A stretch of DNA of 64,000 nucleotides from Notamacropus eugenii. Its lineage: Eukaryota; Chordata; Mammalia; Diprotodontia; Macropodidae. The stretch's first letter is position 1. Every line of letters starts with the position of its first letter. Shown one piece after another: positions 47,660 to 60,263 of this stretch. Location of the stretch: the NCBI RefSeq assembly GCF_028372415.1, contig NC_092877.1, positions 253,517,010 through 253,581,009 on the forward strand, in the 5' to 3' direction. The notes beneath the pieces were generated by a model. It saw only the letters and a program-made list of their open reading frames with translations, was not told the DNA's origin and did not search any database. Made by a program: the position numbers and the translations under genes.

Positions 47660-50340
47660 AGAGTGCAATTAGACAAATGGAAAAGGAAGTACTCAAGCCA
47701 ACTAAGAAAAATAACTCCTTAAAAGTTAAAATTTGGTGAGTGGAAGTTAATGACTCTATGAGACACCAAGACTAAATCAAAATTTCAAAAGTATGAAAAA
47801 ATATTAAAGTATAGAAAATACATCATTGAAAATGCAACTGATTTGGTAAATAGATCCATCAGATACAATGTCAGAATCATTGAACTACCTGAAAGCTATC
47901 ACCAAAAAGAAGACTTGGACAGCACCTTTTAAGAAATTATCATCAATAACAAAATTAAGAGAAATCATAAGATTATCTAAATAGATGCAGGAAAAGCTTT
48001 TGACAAAATACAGCACCCATTGTCATTAAAATAGTAGAGAGTATAGGAATAAATAAAATTTTCCTTACAGAATAAGTAGCATCTATGTAAAACCATCAAC
48101 CTGCATTATATGAAATGAAGATAAGCTAGAAACATTTCCAATGAGACCAGGGGTGAATTAAGGATATTCATTATCACCTCTCTTGTTCAATATTGTACTA
48201 GAAATGTTAGCTTTAGCAAGGGATAGAAAAATAATTTGAAGAAATTAGAATAGGCAATGAAGAAATGAATTTATTATACTTTGCAAGTGGTATGATCATA
48301 TACTTAAAGAATCCTAGAGGATCACTTAAAAAACTACTTGAAATAATCAACAACTTTGGCAAAGTTGCAGGTTATAAAATATACTCATACAAATCAGGCA
48401 TTTCTCTATATTAGTAGAATATAGTAGAAAGAGATGGAAAGATATTTCATTAAAAATAGCTGTACACAACATAAAATACTTGGATATCTGCTTACCAAGA
48501 CAAACCCAGGAACTATATGGCCACAATTGCAAAACATTTTTCACATACATAAAGTCAGACCTAAATAACTGGAAAATTTCAGGTTCTCATTGATAGTCTA
48601 ATATAATAAAAATGAAAATTTTACCTAAATTAATTGACTAATTAGTAAATTCAGTATACCAAATATAATACAAAAACATTTTTTATAGAGGGAAAAAAAA
48701 GTAACAGAATTCATCTAGATTCTGGAAGAAACAAGGACCAGAATATGAAGGGAATTAATGAAAAGAAATGCAAGAGAAGGTGGCCTAACTGCACCAGATC
48801 TAAAACTATTTATTTTTTTAAATCAGCAATCATCAAAAATATTTGTTACTTGCTAAGAAATAGGGTAGTGGATCAGTAGAGTAGATTAAGTACACAAGAC
48901 ATAGTAGTCAATGACTATTGTAATCAATTTGATAAACCCAAACACTCCAGCTTCTCGGATAAGAATTTATTATGTAACAAAATAGACTGGGAAAACTTGA
49001 AAATCATGTGGCATAAATTGGCATAGATCAGCATCTTACACCATATACCAATCTGTTGTCAAAACAGGTACATGATTTTGACATAGTGTGATAGCATCAG
49101 TAAATTAGGAGAGCAAGGGATAGCTTATGATAATAAATCTTTGGAGAAGTAAGGAATTTATTACCAAACAAGAAATCATGAACATTATGAAATTCAAAAT
49201 GGATAACTTTGATTGCATTAAATTAAAAATATTTGCATAAGCAAAACCAATGCAACCAAGAATAGATGGAAAACAGAAAGTTGAGGGAATAACTACAGCC
49301 AATGTCTCTAATAAAGGGCTTGTTTCTAAAATAAATAGAGAACTGAATCAAATCTGTAAGAATATAAATCTTTCCCCAATTGATAAATATTTAGAGGATA
49401 TGAATAGGCAGTTTTCAGATGAAGAAATCAAAGATATCTATAGTCAAATGAAAAAAATGCTGTAATTCACTATTGATTAGAGAAATGCAAATTAAACAAT
49501 TCTGAGGTACCATTCCACACCTGTCCGATTGGCTAATCCGATAGAAAAGGAAAATCATAAATGTTAGGGAACATGTGGGAAAATACATATGGTAAACTGA
49601 TATATTTTTGGTCGAGTTGTGAACTGATGCATCCATTCAGCAAAACAATTTAGAGCTATGCCCAAAGGACTATAAAACCATTTATAGCCTTTGATCCAGA
49701 AATATTCCAAGGAGATCATAAAAATGGAAAAAGGACCCACGTGTACAAAAATGTTTCTAGTATCTCTTTTTTGTGGTAGCCAAGAATCAAAATTTGAAGG
49801 AATATCCATCTGTTGGGGAATGGCTGATCAAGTTGTGGTTTAAAATATTGTGTGATACTACTGTTCAATAAGAAAGAATGAGCAGGCAAATTTCAGAAAA
49901 ACCTAGAAAGGCTTACATGAATGGATACTGAGTTAAGTGAGCAAAACCAGGAGAACATTGTACACAATAATAGCAACATTTTGTGATGATCAACTATAGT
50001 AGACTTAGCTCTTCTCAGTAATAGTTTACCTAAGATAATCCCAAAAGATTCATGATAAAAAATGCTATCCACATGTGGAAAAAGAACTATAGAGTGTGAA
50101 TCTAGATTGAAGCATACAATTTTCACTCTTTTTTTCCCGTCTCATGCTATTTCCCTTTTGTTTTGTTTCTTCTTTCACAGTATGACTAATGTGGAAATGT
50201 TTAATATGATTGTACCTGCATAACCTATTTTCCTTTTGCTTGAGATCTTGTGAAAGGGGGAGGGTAGTGAAGGAAAGAAGGAGAAAAAAAATTAGAACTC
50301 AAAATCTTATAGAAGTGAATGTTGAAAATGATCTTTAAAA
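47660..50340 (+). mobile_element. L1, plus strand, internally deleted
   Basis: Starts within ORF1 (coiled coil and ...GAACTACCTGAAAGC at about 47880) and jumps at about 47950 to the ORF2 RT region (ATAGATGCAGGAAAAGCTTTTGAC, motif A). It runs through the RT, C-terminal domain and 3'UTR to an A-rich end near 50335. Every frame is interrupted. The 3' end (TTAGAACTCAAAATCTTATAGAAGTGAATG) matches the HAL1-like 3' end at 22160. Confidence 0.75.
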
Positions 50341-50349
50341 GGAATTTTA

Positions 50350-52210
50350 AAATAATACTATTAAGTGTACTCCATTCTCAGCCCAGTGTGACACTTCTGA
50401 GGAACCTCCAGGATGTACTTTGCTGGAGATTTCCTTCACTCCATCACTTTGTGGATTCTGTAACTCTAGAATTTGTTCATAGTCATTTTTATAAGTATTT
50501 GCAAGATTTGTGGGGAAGAGCTTCAGCAGGTCACTGCTTTTAATCTGTCATTTGGGCTCCTTCCATCTTACCATGTAGGGATATTAACAGTTTAATCTTA
50601 TTGAATAACATTCTTCTGTTTCATTTCCTGTTTACTTTTTTATTCTCCTCATTAGTCCATTATTTGAAGATAGAATTTTCTGGTCAGCTCTGGTCTTTTT
50701 ACCAGGAAAGTTTGATATTCCATTAAATATTCCATTAAATATCCATCTTTTCCCCTGAAAGCTTATGCTCAATGTCACTGAGTAGTTGAGTCTTAGTTGT
50801 AATCCAAGTTCCTTTGCCTTCCAGAATATCATATCCAAAGCCTTCCATTTCTTCAAAACTCATGTGTGCCCCTGACTGTAACTCCTGGGTATTTGAATTG
50901 TTTCTTTCTGGATGTTTATAGTATTTTCTCCTTGACTGGACAATTCTGGAATTTGGCTAACATATTCCTTGGAGATTTCATTTTGGCATTTCTTTCAGGA
51001 GGTGATCACTCTGTTCTTTTGAATTAATATTTTATACTTTCATTCTAGGACCTCAGAGCACTTTTCCTTGATAATTTATTGAATGATGTTGTCCAGGCTC
51101 TTTTTTTGATCATGGCTCTCAAGTAGCCCAATAATTCTTAAATTATCTCTCCTGGATTCATTTTCCAGGTCAGTCATTTATCTAATTTTTTTAATTCTTT
51201 TTATTTTGTTTGACTGATTCTTAATGTCTCATAGAGTCATTAGCTTCCATTTGTCCAATTCTAATTTTGAAGCAATTGTTTTATTCTGTTAGCTTCTGTA
51301 CCTCCTATTGACCAATTGTACTTTTTAAGGAGTTGTTTCATTCAGTGGATTTTTTTTCCCAATTATCTTATTTCCTTTATAAGGGATTGTTTTCTTCAGT
51401 CATTTTAATGCTTCCTTTTCCAATTAGTTGACTTTTATTTACTAAGTTTCATGTTAACTTTTATTTTCCCAAATTTTTTTTCTTTCTCCCTTACTTGATT
51501 TAAAAATATATATATATTTTTGAGCTCCTCCAAAGGGATATTTTCTGCTAGAGGCTAACTCTGAGTCCCCTTTGAGACTTCACATGTAAGCATTTTGACA
51601 TTGTCCTCTCCTTAGTTTGTGTTTTGATGTTCCTTGTCACAATAATAGTTAGTTTTGATTTTTCTTCACTTTTTAAAATTGAGTTCTGATCCTGGGGCAC
51701 AGGAGTACTGTCCTAAACCTCTTATACTGGGTATCAGAGGCCTGTTCACTGGCTTTCCATGCCAGGGAAAAGGTATTTGTGGCTTGCTGACTGAACTGGA
51801 GTGGCCCAGCCTTGTCACACTTCTTGTGCCAAGGTTCTAGGGCTGTCCATTTGCCTTTTTCATGGGGATGGGAGGTCTCACAGCTGGCCTGCTGTTCCAC
51901 TAGCCTGCTGAGCCAGGATGAAGGATCCTATTTTGATAATTTGTTCTCTGGCTATGAGCCTTTTATTGGACTGCCCAGAAATTGTCTGTGCTTGTCTGCA
52001 CTCCTTTTTTTTTTTAAACTAAGTTGGACAGATCTTTCCTAAAGTCCTTCCAAATTATCTTATGCTGTAAAATTGTTTCATGCCAATATTTTTTGTAGGT
52101 TTTGTCCCTTCAGAATCTGTTTAGAAGTTTGATTTAGCATTGTTTCTGAGGGAAACTGGGGAGAGCTCTAGCAACTTCCTAGCTTTTCTCTACCTCCGTG
52201 GTTCTTCATC
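50350..52210 (-). mobile_element. L1/HAL1 5' region, minus strand (5'UTR and ORF1)
   Basis: The stretch 50580-51500 is a decayed minus-strand ORF1 (compare 58766-59760), followed by 5'UTR to about 52210. A separate scrap at 50350-50568 looks like another L1 5' end ending ...TGTCATTTGGGCTCC. Two partial minus-strand elements may therefore be placed side by side. Confidence 0.65.
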
Positions 52211-53002
52211 CAAATTCATAAAAACATAGCACAAACCACACTAATGATGACAATTGGAGACTAGTGTTGGATAAACTCAAAGACTGCAAAATTCAGGATA
52301 AAAACTAACTATTTCATAAAAACTGCTGGGAAAATTGGGAAAAAATAGGACACATACTAGATATAGGCCAACACATAACATATTATGCTCAGATAAAGTA
52401 AACATTAATGCATTATTTAGACCTGAAGTCTGATGCCATAAGCAAAATAGAATAGCAAGAAATAGTGTAACTGTCAGATCTATGGAGAAGGGAAGCACCC
52501 ATGACCAAACCACAGACATATAACATTACAAAATATAAAATAGATGGTATTGATTATATTTAATTAAAAAACATTTCACACAAATAAAACAAATACTATA
52601 AAGATTAGAAGCAAAGGAGAAAGTTTGGGAATAATCTTTACAAGTGTCATTAAGAAAGGCTTCATTTCTCAAATATATAGAGAACTAAAACAAATCTATA
52701 AAAATAGAAACCTTTCCTAAATTGATAAACCATCACAGAATATGAACAGGCATTTTTTTTAGATTAAGAAATCAAAACTATCTATAGGCATATGAAGAAT
52801 TGCTCTAAATCCCTCCTGATTAGAGAAATGCAATTGAAAACTACTCTGAGGTACTACCTCATACCCTTCAGATTAGATGATATGACAGAAAAATGAAAAT
52901 TATAAATATGGAAGAAGATACAGGAAAACTGAAATATTAATGCACTGTTTGGAATTGTGGACTGATCCAACTATTCTGGAGAACAATTTGGAACTATACT
53001 CC

Positions 53003-53059
<57 letters not shown>

Positions 53060-54118
53060 CCTATCTACCTATCTATTTTCAGGGTAAATTTGCAAAATAT
53101 AAATGCTCTTCCTCAAAGACAAAACCAAAATTTATTCAGATAGCAGAAAGCCAGTTCCACCACGATAACAACAAAGTTTGTATACATTACAAATAAAGGG
53201 AGTATGGCCATCCCCAGCCTTCAGTCCATCAGCCTTCCCCACAAACAAGCTCCCTTAGGCAAAATTACTCCCTCTTTCATCCATATTAACTGCTCTGCTC
53301 TGCCTCACTCTCTCTCCACTTTATCCTTCCTACTCTATCCATTGAGCAAACTTCTTCCATCATTGGCTCCATGTGATTCAAGTTGTGAACTCGGCCAAAA
53401 CTCAAAGTACATCATATGTGTCTTTTAAAGGGCAAGGAAGATTCTCAAATTCCCTAACAATTACAGGTATGTTTTCCAAAGACATTATAAAAAAAATTAA
53501 AAGGTTCTACACATCCAAAAATATTTATAACAACTTTTTTCATGGTGGCAAAATATTGGAAATTAAGGGGATGCCCACCAATTCGGGAATGGCTGAAAAA
53601 GCATTGGTATATAAATGTAATGGAATACTATTGAGGATAAGAAATGATGGACAGGCAGATTTCAGAAAAACTTGCAAAGACTTGAATGAACTGATACAAA
53701 ATCACTAGGAGACCCAGTTAAACATTATACACAAGTTCAGCAACATTGTGTGATGATCAACTATGCATGACTCAGCTCTGCCCAATAACACAATGGTCCA
53801 AGACAAGCACAAAGGACACACAAAGGAAAATGCTGTCCACTTCCAAATAAAGAACTGATGGAATCTAAATGAAGATTGAATCTTATATTTTTCACTTATT
53901 ATTTTTGTGGACTTTTTCCCTTTTAATCTGTTTCTTCTCTCATGAATATGACTAATAAGGAACATATATTTTACATGATAGTATATGTATAACTGATACA
54001 CATTGCTTACCATTGTAGGAATAGGGGAGGGGAAAGAGTCAGGGAGAGAGGGAGGAAAAATGAAACTGAAAATCTTGTAAAAATGGATGTTAAAAATTGT
54101 CTTGATATGTAATTTGAA
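52211..54118 (+). mobile_element. L1 3' part, plus strand
   Basis: Decayed ORF2 C-terminal sequence (TCATAAAAACTGCTGGGAAAATTGG at about 52314, GCCAACACATAACATATTATG, ...TTCTCAAATATATAGAGAACT at about 52668) and 3'UTR ending AAAATGGATGTTAAAAATTGTC...AAAAAAAAA at about 54118. It contains the (ATCT)n at 53003-53077. Confidence 0.75.
53003..53077. repeat. (ATCT)n tetranucleotide microsatellite
   Basis: About 18 ATCT units with two ACCT variants at the right end. Confidence 0.97.
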
Positions 54119-54827
54119 AAAAAAATCTAGTTAAAAAGTAAAGTTACAGAGTACATATTGGAATAGAATTTTCATTTTATAAATAAGGAACTCAATTTTT
54201 GTTTTATCACACTGTAGGTGGATCTTTCCTCTATCAGCTACACATGTAAAAGAGTTCAGGATATCTTGGGAGCTCTTAAGTGCATATATCTGGGGATTGA
54301 GATTAGATAGGGAATGCACAATTCATTGCAATAATGGGATCAGGTCGCTGGAGAAGAAAGGTTGCTATGTAACATAAAACAGATGTCTTCACAAGAAAGA
54401 TAACAGAGGAGTAATTTTGACAACAACTAGAGTGAATATGAGGAATGAGAAATAAAGATACTGCCCCTAGAAAGTGTATTGTCAAGGCTTCTTGCATGTA
54501 TTGGGTAAGAGGATGGTATGAATGGTGGTCGTAAGGGGCTTTTGGAAGTGCAAAATTTATTACTATTACTACCCAGAGGCAGAGGAAAAGATCCTTTGGA
54601 ATCATTGAGAAAGAGGTTTAGGTATTTAATTTCAGGTAACAAAGGATTAGGTTATTTCATTTCAGTGTTTATAATCTTTCTTTTAATTTAGCTATTGCAT
54701 TATGTCCTGTTTATAAACTTATCACTATAGCTAGTGGGAATGATAAACAATGCAAATTCTGAAGAAAAACAAAGAAACAATTAATTAATATGGTCATCTT
54801 GGTATCAGTGTTAACATGCAAAAGAAG
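54119..54827. other. Unassigned intergenic sequence
   Basis: No gene or repeat recognised. Confidence 0.4.
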
Positions 54828-55065
54828 GGATAAGCATTTATTAAATGCATACTTTGTGTCAAGTATTATGTTAAACACTTTGAAAGGTTATGGGCTTTGA
54901 TCCTCAAATCAACTCTGTGAGGTAGATGCTGTTATTATTGACATTTAAGAGTGGAAGAAGCTGAGATTGACAGATTAAGTGATTTATCCAGGGTTACAAA
55001 AGAAATATATGAGGTCCTATTTGCAATTTGATCTTTTTGACTCTAAGGGCTGCACTCTATGGAGC
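54828..55065 (+). mobile_element. MIR/CORE-SINE
   Basis: TTTATTAAATGCATACTTTGTGTCAAG, CAACTCTGTGAGGTAGATGCTGTTATTATT and GACAGATTAAGTGATTTATCCAGGGTTAC follow the MIR order. Confidence 0.75.
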
Positions 55066-55519
55066 TGTCCCATTCAGCACTATGTAGCGCTGGCACAGCA
55101 TCTATTTACATCGCAAGGACTGATTTCCATTTCTATTTACCAAATATTTTCATTATCATCTGAATTAAACTCTTGGATTCTTTTATATTTCAGGAAGAGT
55201 CCAAATCACACCAAAATATGAGAACTACCATAAACAGAGTGATGATCTCTATTCTTCCTTCTTAACAGCCTTCTCCCCACCCTATCCCCAGCAACTTAAT
55301 TGCAGTTAAACTAGCCCTTTATAGTTGGTTGTCATATTGGAGTGGAAGTGAGAAGTTCATTCTTCTCATGACATGTATCGTTATGTGCAGACTTTCTTCT
55401 TAATCATCAGGTGGCATGAAATTCTAGTGCCTCTAATATTTTAATTGATGAACTTAATTAAGTTTCAAAAATTCTAATTCCTAAAATGGATTAAAAATAA
55501 TTTATATATTTACATCTCA
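55066..55519. other. Unassigned intergenic sequence
   Basis: No gene or repeat recognised. Confidence 0.4.
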
Positions 55520-55625
55520 ATTATGAATCCACAAGCACTTAAAAACCTACTATGTGCCAAGCACTGTTGCAGAATTTAAAGGTACCAGTGAGACAGTCCC
55601 AGTCCCTCATACATGTGCCTCATTT
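55520..55625 (+). mobile_element. MAR1-type CORE-SINE fragment
   Basis: CCTACTATGTGCCAAGCACTGTTGCAG followed by GAGACAGTCCCAGTCCCTC, as in the 5' part of MAR1/MON1 elements. Confidence 0.6.
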
Positions 55626-55799
55626 TCTTTTATACATAGTCTGGTACTGTAACAATTTGTACTAATTTTTATGTTTTTATTTTAATGCATTTCTAATTTT
55701 ATAATGAGTATAAACTAATTTACTTTTGAATTTCACTGAGCACAGAAACAGTCTCCTGTAGCATTGATGGATACTGTTTGTCACTAAGTAATGTTGTTA

Positions 55800-56010
55800 A
55801 TTGACTGAGCCTCTAACGATTTCAAAGTGTTAACATACATTACTTTCTTTGATCCTCATAAAAAAACAGTGAGGAAAGTGCTACTATTATTCCCGTTTCA
55901 CAGATATGTAAACTAAACTCAGATCAGTCGAGTACCTTTTTTCAGAGTCAAATAGCTAGAGTTTGGGGTTGCATAATTTTCTTGACTTCAAGTTCAGCAT
56001 TCTCTTCACA
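55800..56010 (+). mobile_element. MIR relic
   Basis: TTTGATCCTCATAAAAAAACAGTGAGGAAAGTGCTACTATTATTCCCGTTTCACAGATATGTAAAC is the MIR core. A degraded tail follows. Confidence 0.7.
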
Positions 56011-57989
56011 ACTGCACACTACCCTGTTTCATGTTGATGTTAACAACATTTATCTGGAATCATTTGCACTGATGAAAGGTTCTTGGGATAAATTTTCTGA
56101 ATTTTTTTTCATATACTGAAATTTACAGAAGCTGGAAAAGAGTCACCGTAGAAGGCACAAGAAGAGTACTTAACATTACATATGTTGGCCTATGTGAACA
56201 ATCTATTTTTTTTTTACTTTATCCTCCAATTATTATTTCTTTTGAATAAAGCTTGATCTTCAAATTGAGGTGACCTTTGATGTTTGTAAACAGAGAAGAA
56301 TCACTTAGCATCCAATAATGTTTTACACATATATACACTTTTTCACTCACTATGATGTATATAGATGCGTATGTGTATGTTTATGTGTGTGTGTGTGTGT
56401 GTGTGTGTGTATTTGTGGTGGAGGTGGGGTGGGGTTGCAGTATGATGTTTTTTCCCAAAGTATATTTGGTTAGTTTCTGTTTCTCTCTCCAACTTTATTG
56501 CATGCAGATGACACAAAAGTTCTTTTGGATTGCTTACCATATCCATTACTTGTTCAATTTTCTGACTAATTCATACATAAATATAAATAGAGATATACAC
56601 ATATATGTGTGTGCATGTATATATGTATATGTACTCACAAATACATACAACATGTATATATGTGTATGTATGTATGTATAGATATCTATCTATATACACA
56701 TCTCCAAATACTACATTATCTAGTTTGATAATCAAAAATCTTGCCGATAGATTCACTCTGATTTTTATATAATTATTATAAATATATTAAACATTCCTTA
56801 GTTAGCAGCTATACTCAATCTATTTGAAACATGCCTAGTTCATCACAAGTTGTTAAATGGAGGGGGAGAAAAACAGCCATAAATTCCTTGAAGAAAATGT
56901 AGCTTGACATATTGTTAGCCTTCTACTCTCTTGCAAGACCCAGCAAAGTAGAGTCTTTTGTTGTTTTTGTCTTACTGAAAGTGCCTGTGATTGAATAATG
57001 CGATTAAAGATCTTTCCCAGACATTGACAGGCCTGCGCATTGAGGGAAGCTTGATTAGGGAGGTTATTTTGTAGGAGGGTCCCAAGTCCATTTGTTTTTT
57101 CTATTGAGGCACTGGGTCAGAGGATTATGCCCTTTGGCTCTGAAAAGTATCTAAATACTCTTAGGGTGAGGTTTGACTTTGGGGCTTACTGACTGGAAGT
57201 GTTTGTTTGACAGATGAGGATTCTGGAAAGCCAATAAGGAATCTGGCCCCCTTTGAAAACCCAGATGTTCCCTGTTTGTTAAAGATGTATGTATGTTAAT
57301 GTTCAGAAATTTTGGAGTGTATCTGTTGACTTTTGATTCTTCTGTATTTTCTCTGAAGTTCAGAATGCTAACTTTTCCCCCTGAATTAACTGATACACAT
57401 GCTTGTTTAAAGTGATTGTTGATCCCTCAAAAGTTGCCTTTCCTTTTACAGAAGTATATCAGCCTGTGGTAGCAGGCCTCCCTGTGTATGTTGTGGTGCT
57501 TACTGTTACACCTCTTAGCATACTAGACCGCATGCTTAGTTCAATTGAAACTTAAAGATCAATAACCGATTGTATTTTATATTTCTACTTTTTAAAATCC
57601 TTTGTTATAATTTTAGATAATCAAAGATATGGGTAAGTTTTGGTAAAATAAGAGAAATTTAGCTGAACTTTTATGGTTAATTTTTTACATAGTTTCATTA
57701 CCATTTGCTTTCTTTCAGATATGTTTAGAAGGAGAATATCTAATCAAATATTTAGTTAATTTACTGGGATTGTCAAAACAACTCAAACCTTAGCAGTAGA
57801 CTCCATCTGATCACTGAACTAGCCATTACCTCAAGAACAATAAAGTGACCTGCTGTCTTACTGTGAGATCTCTCTAGGTTGCTATGCTAATTTTGCCCAT
57901 GATAGCAATGTATCCAAGAGAAAAGTTCGGACTTCTATCAATTTACTAGATTCACATGCCAATCAAAACAACACTAAATAAATACCTGA
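56011..57989. other. Intergenic sequence with two microsatellites
   Basis: (TG)n at 56384-56411 and mixed (TATG)/(CATA) tracts at 56595-56700. The block 56930-57280 is less AT-rich than its surroundings (GCGCATTGAGGGAAGC, CTGGCCCCCTTTGAAAACCC) and looks like a dispersed repeat, possibly an LTR, but I cannot name it. No ORF. Confidence 0.4.
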
Positions 57990-58183
57990 TTACATAATTA
58001 TTAAATTTTCTTAGCTTTGAATGAAGTTAGGGATTCCAAGAAGCAAAAGCAAGAAGGTTAAGGTTAGAATTATCACTCCAATATTACAGATGAGAGTGAA
58101 GCATCAGGAGCTGTTTGTTTATGATCACACAAGTGAGTCAGGGTAATGAAGTTAATCCAGGCCTTCTGAAATTAGGTGTGAGG
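57990..58183 (+). mobile_element. MIR-like SINE relic
   Basis: Contains ATTATCACTCCAATATTACAGATGAGAGTGAAGCATCAGGAG and TCCAGGCCTTCTG in MIR order. Confidence 0.5.
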
Positions 58184-58194
58184 CTAATTTCTTT
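58184..58194. repeat. Target-site duplication, left copy
   Basis: CTAATTTCTTT, repeated exactly at 60253-60263. Confidence 0.8.
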
Positions 58195-58461
58195 TTTGTG
58201 TGTGTGTGTACATTTTATTCCTTCATTTCGTCGAATGTGATGAGAGTAGGCTTCATGTTTATCCTCTCACCTTCCCAACTTTTTCCTTCCACTGAAAAGT
58301 CTTTTACTTGCCTCTTTTATGAGAGATCATTTGCCCCATTCCATTTCTCCCTTTCTTTTCCCAATATACTTCTCTCTCACCCCTTAATTTCATTTTTTTA
58401 AGATATGATCCTATCTTATTCAATTCACCCTGTGCTCTCTGTCTCTCTCTCTCTATGGGCA

Positions 58462-58468
<7 letters not shown>

Positions 58469-58515
<47 letters not shown>

Positions 58516-58516
58516 T
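58469..58516. repeat. (GT)n microsatellite
   Basis: About 22 GT units with one TATG interruption, in the element's spacer at the position equivalent to the (CA)n at 21354. Confidence 0.95.
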
Positions 58517-58570
58517 AATCCCACCAACTACCCAGATACTGAAAAAAAATTTCAAGAGTTACAAATATTG

Positions 58571-58956
58571 TCTTTCCATGTAGGAACTTAAACAGTTCAA
58601 CTGTACTAAGTCCCTTATGATTTCTCTTTGCTGTTTACACATTCATGCTTCTCTCAATTCCTGTGTCCAAAAGTGAAATTTTCTCCTCAGCTCTGGTCCC
58701 TTCATCAAGAATGCCTGAAAGTCCTCTATTTCACTGAAAGACCATTTTTTCCCTGAAGTATTTTCTTTCCATGTAGGAATGTAAACAGTTCAACTTTAGT
58801 AAGTCCCTTATGACTTCTTTTTGCTGTTTACCTTTTCATGCTTCTCTTGATTCTTGTGTTTGAAAGTCAAATTTTCTTTTCATCTCTGCTCTTTTCATCA
58901 AGAATGCTTGAAAGTCCTCTATCTCATTGAAAGACCATTTTTTTCCCAGAAGTATT
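58571..58956. repeat. 193-bp tandem duplication
   Basis: Copy A (58571-58763) and copy B (58764-58956) both begin TCTTTCCATGTAGGAA and end near GAAGTATT. Copy B holds the end of ORF1 (stop at 58836). Copy A repeats it in the spacer. Confidence 0.85.
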
Positions 58957-59947
58957 ATACTCAGTTTTGCTGAGTAGGTGATTCTTGGTTTTAGTCCTAG
59001 TTCCTTTGACTTCGGGAATATCATATTCCACACCCTTTGATCCCTTAATACAGAAGCTGCTAGATCTTGTGTTATCCTGACCGTATTTCCACAATACTTG
59101 AATTGCTTCTTTCTAGCTGCCCGCAACACTTTCTCCTTGACCTGGGAAATCTGGAATTCTGCCACAATGTTCCTAGGAGTTTCCCCCTTTGGCTCTCTTT
59201 CAGGAGGTGATCAGTGGATTCCTTCAATATTCACTTTGCCCCCTGGTTCTAGAATATCAGGGCAACTTTCCTTGACAATTTCATGAAAGATGATGTCCAG
59301 GCTCTTCCCTTGATCATGGCTTTCAGGTAGTCCCACAATCTTTAAATTGTCTCTCCTGGATCTACTCTCCAGGTCAATTGTCTTTCCAATGAGATATTCC
59401 ACACCATCTTCCATTTTTTCATTCCCTTAGTTTTGTTTTGTGATTTCTTGGTTTCTCATAAAGTCATTAGCCTCCATCTCTTCCACTCCAATTTTTAAAA
59501 AACTATGTTCTTCAGTGAGCTTTTGAACCTCTGTTTCCATTTGGCTAATTCTGCTCTTTAAAGCATTCTTCTCCTCCCTGGCTTCCCGGATCTCTTTTGC
59601 CAATTGAGCCAGCCCACCTTTAAAGGTGTCACTTTCCCCAGCATTTCCTTGGATCTCCTCCAGCAAGGTGCTGACCCACTTTTCATGCTCTCCTTGCATC
59701 TTTCTCTTTTCTCCTCCCAATCCCTCCTCCACCTCTCCCACCTAAGCTTCAAAGTCATTTTTGAGCTCTTCCATGGTCTGAGACCATTGAATATCCATCT
59801 TGGATGTTTGTGATACAGAAGCCTTGACTTTTATGTCCTTCCCCGATGGTAAGCATTGCCCCTGTCCAACTGAAAGGATGGGAGAAGATATCCATTCACC
59901 AAGAAAGCAACCTTCTATAGTCTTATTTTTTTCCCTTTTTTGGGCAT
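58836..59947 (-). pseudogene. L1/HAL1 ORF1 (degenerate)
   Basis: Probable ATG at 59945-59947 (ATGCCC). A coiled-coil region (59430-59750: EEGLGGEKRKMQGEHEKW, QLAKEIREAREEKNALKSRI) is followed by RSRRDNLKIVGLPES (about 59350) and a C-terminal RNA-binding domain open over 110 codons (59165-58836: KQFKYCGNTVRITQDLAAS, KWSFNEIEDFQAF). Interrupted by several stops and small frameshifts. It is the best-preserved ORF1 C-terminal domain in the window. Confidence 0.8.
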
Positions 59948-60252
59948 TTTCCCAACCAGTTACTTGACTTTTGGGTTCTTTGTCAAGAGTAGGGTATACT
60001 CTGGGAATCTGTAAGATCTCAGTTCCTCCCAGGTGGCACAATCAAGTGCATTCACTGATCTGGGAGCAGGTAGAGATTTTTTGTGCCCAGAATCTTAGCA
60101 GACTTTCCTCTTCACAGCCACCTGACCTCTAGTTCCACCAAGCCAGCACTGGGGGGCTGAGATTCACCCTCTCTACAGGTATTTTATGGTCTGTGTAGGG
60201 AAAGCCTGCATATGTGTGTCTTTCTATTCCACCATCTTGGCTCCACTCCCCC

Positions 60253-60263
60253 CTAATTTCTTT
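60253..60263. repeat. Target-site duplication, right copy
   Basis: CTAATTTCTTT, pairing with 58184-58194. The original target continues ATAATA, giving a TTTCTTT/A nick. Confidence 0.8.

Larger units (their letters stand above)
58195..60252 (-). mobile_element. L1/HAL1 insertion, minus strand, prematurely polyadenylated
   Basis: 2058 bp with a complete 5' end at the right (minus strand begins GGGGGAGTGGAGCCAAGATGG), then 5'UTR, ORF1 and the first part of the spacer, ending in an A-tract at 58195-58197. The minus-strand end reads ...GGAATAAAATGTACACACAC then A's: an AATAAA (58214-58219) lies about 16 nt before the tail, so the transcript was polyadenylated at an internal signal. An 11-bp TSD flanks it. 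Because ORF2 would lie downstream, it cannot be told whether the parent was L1 or HAL1. Confidence 0.85.
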
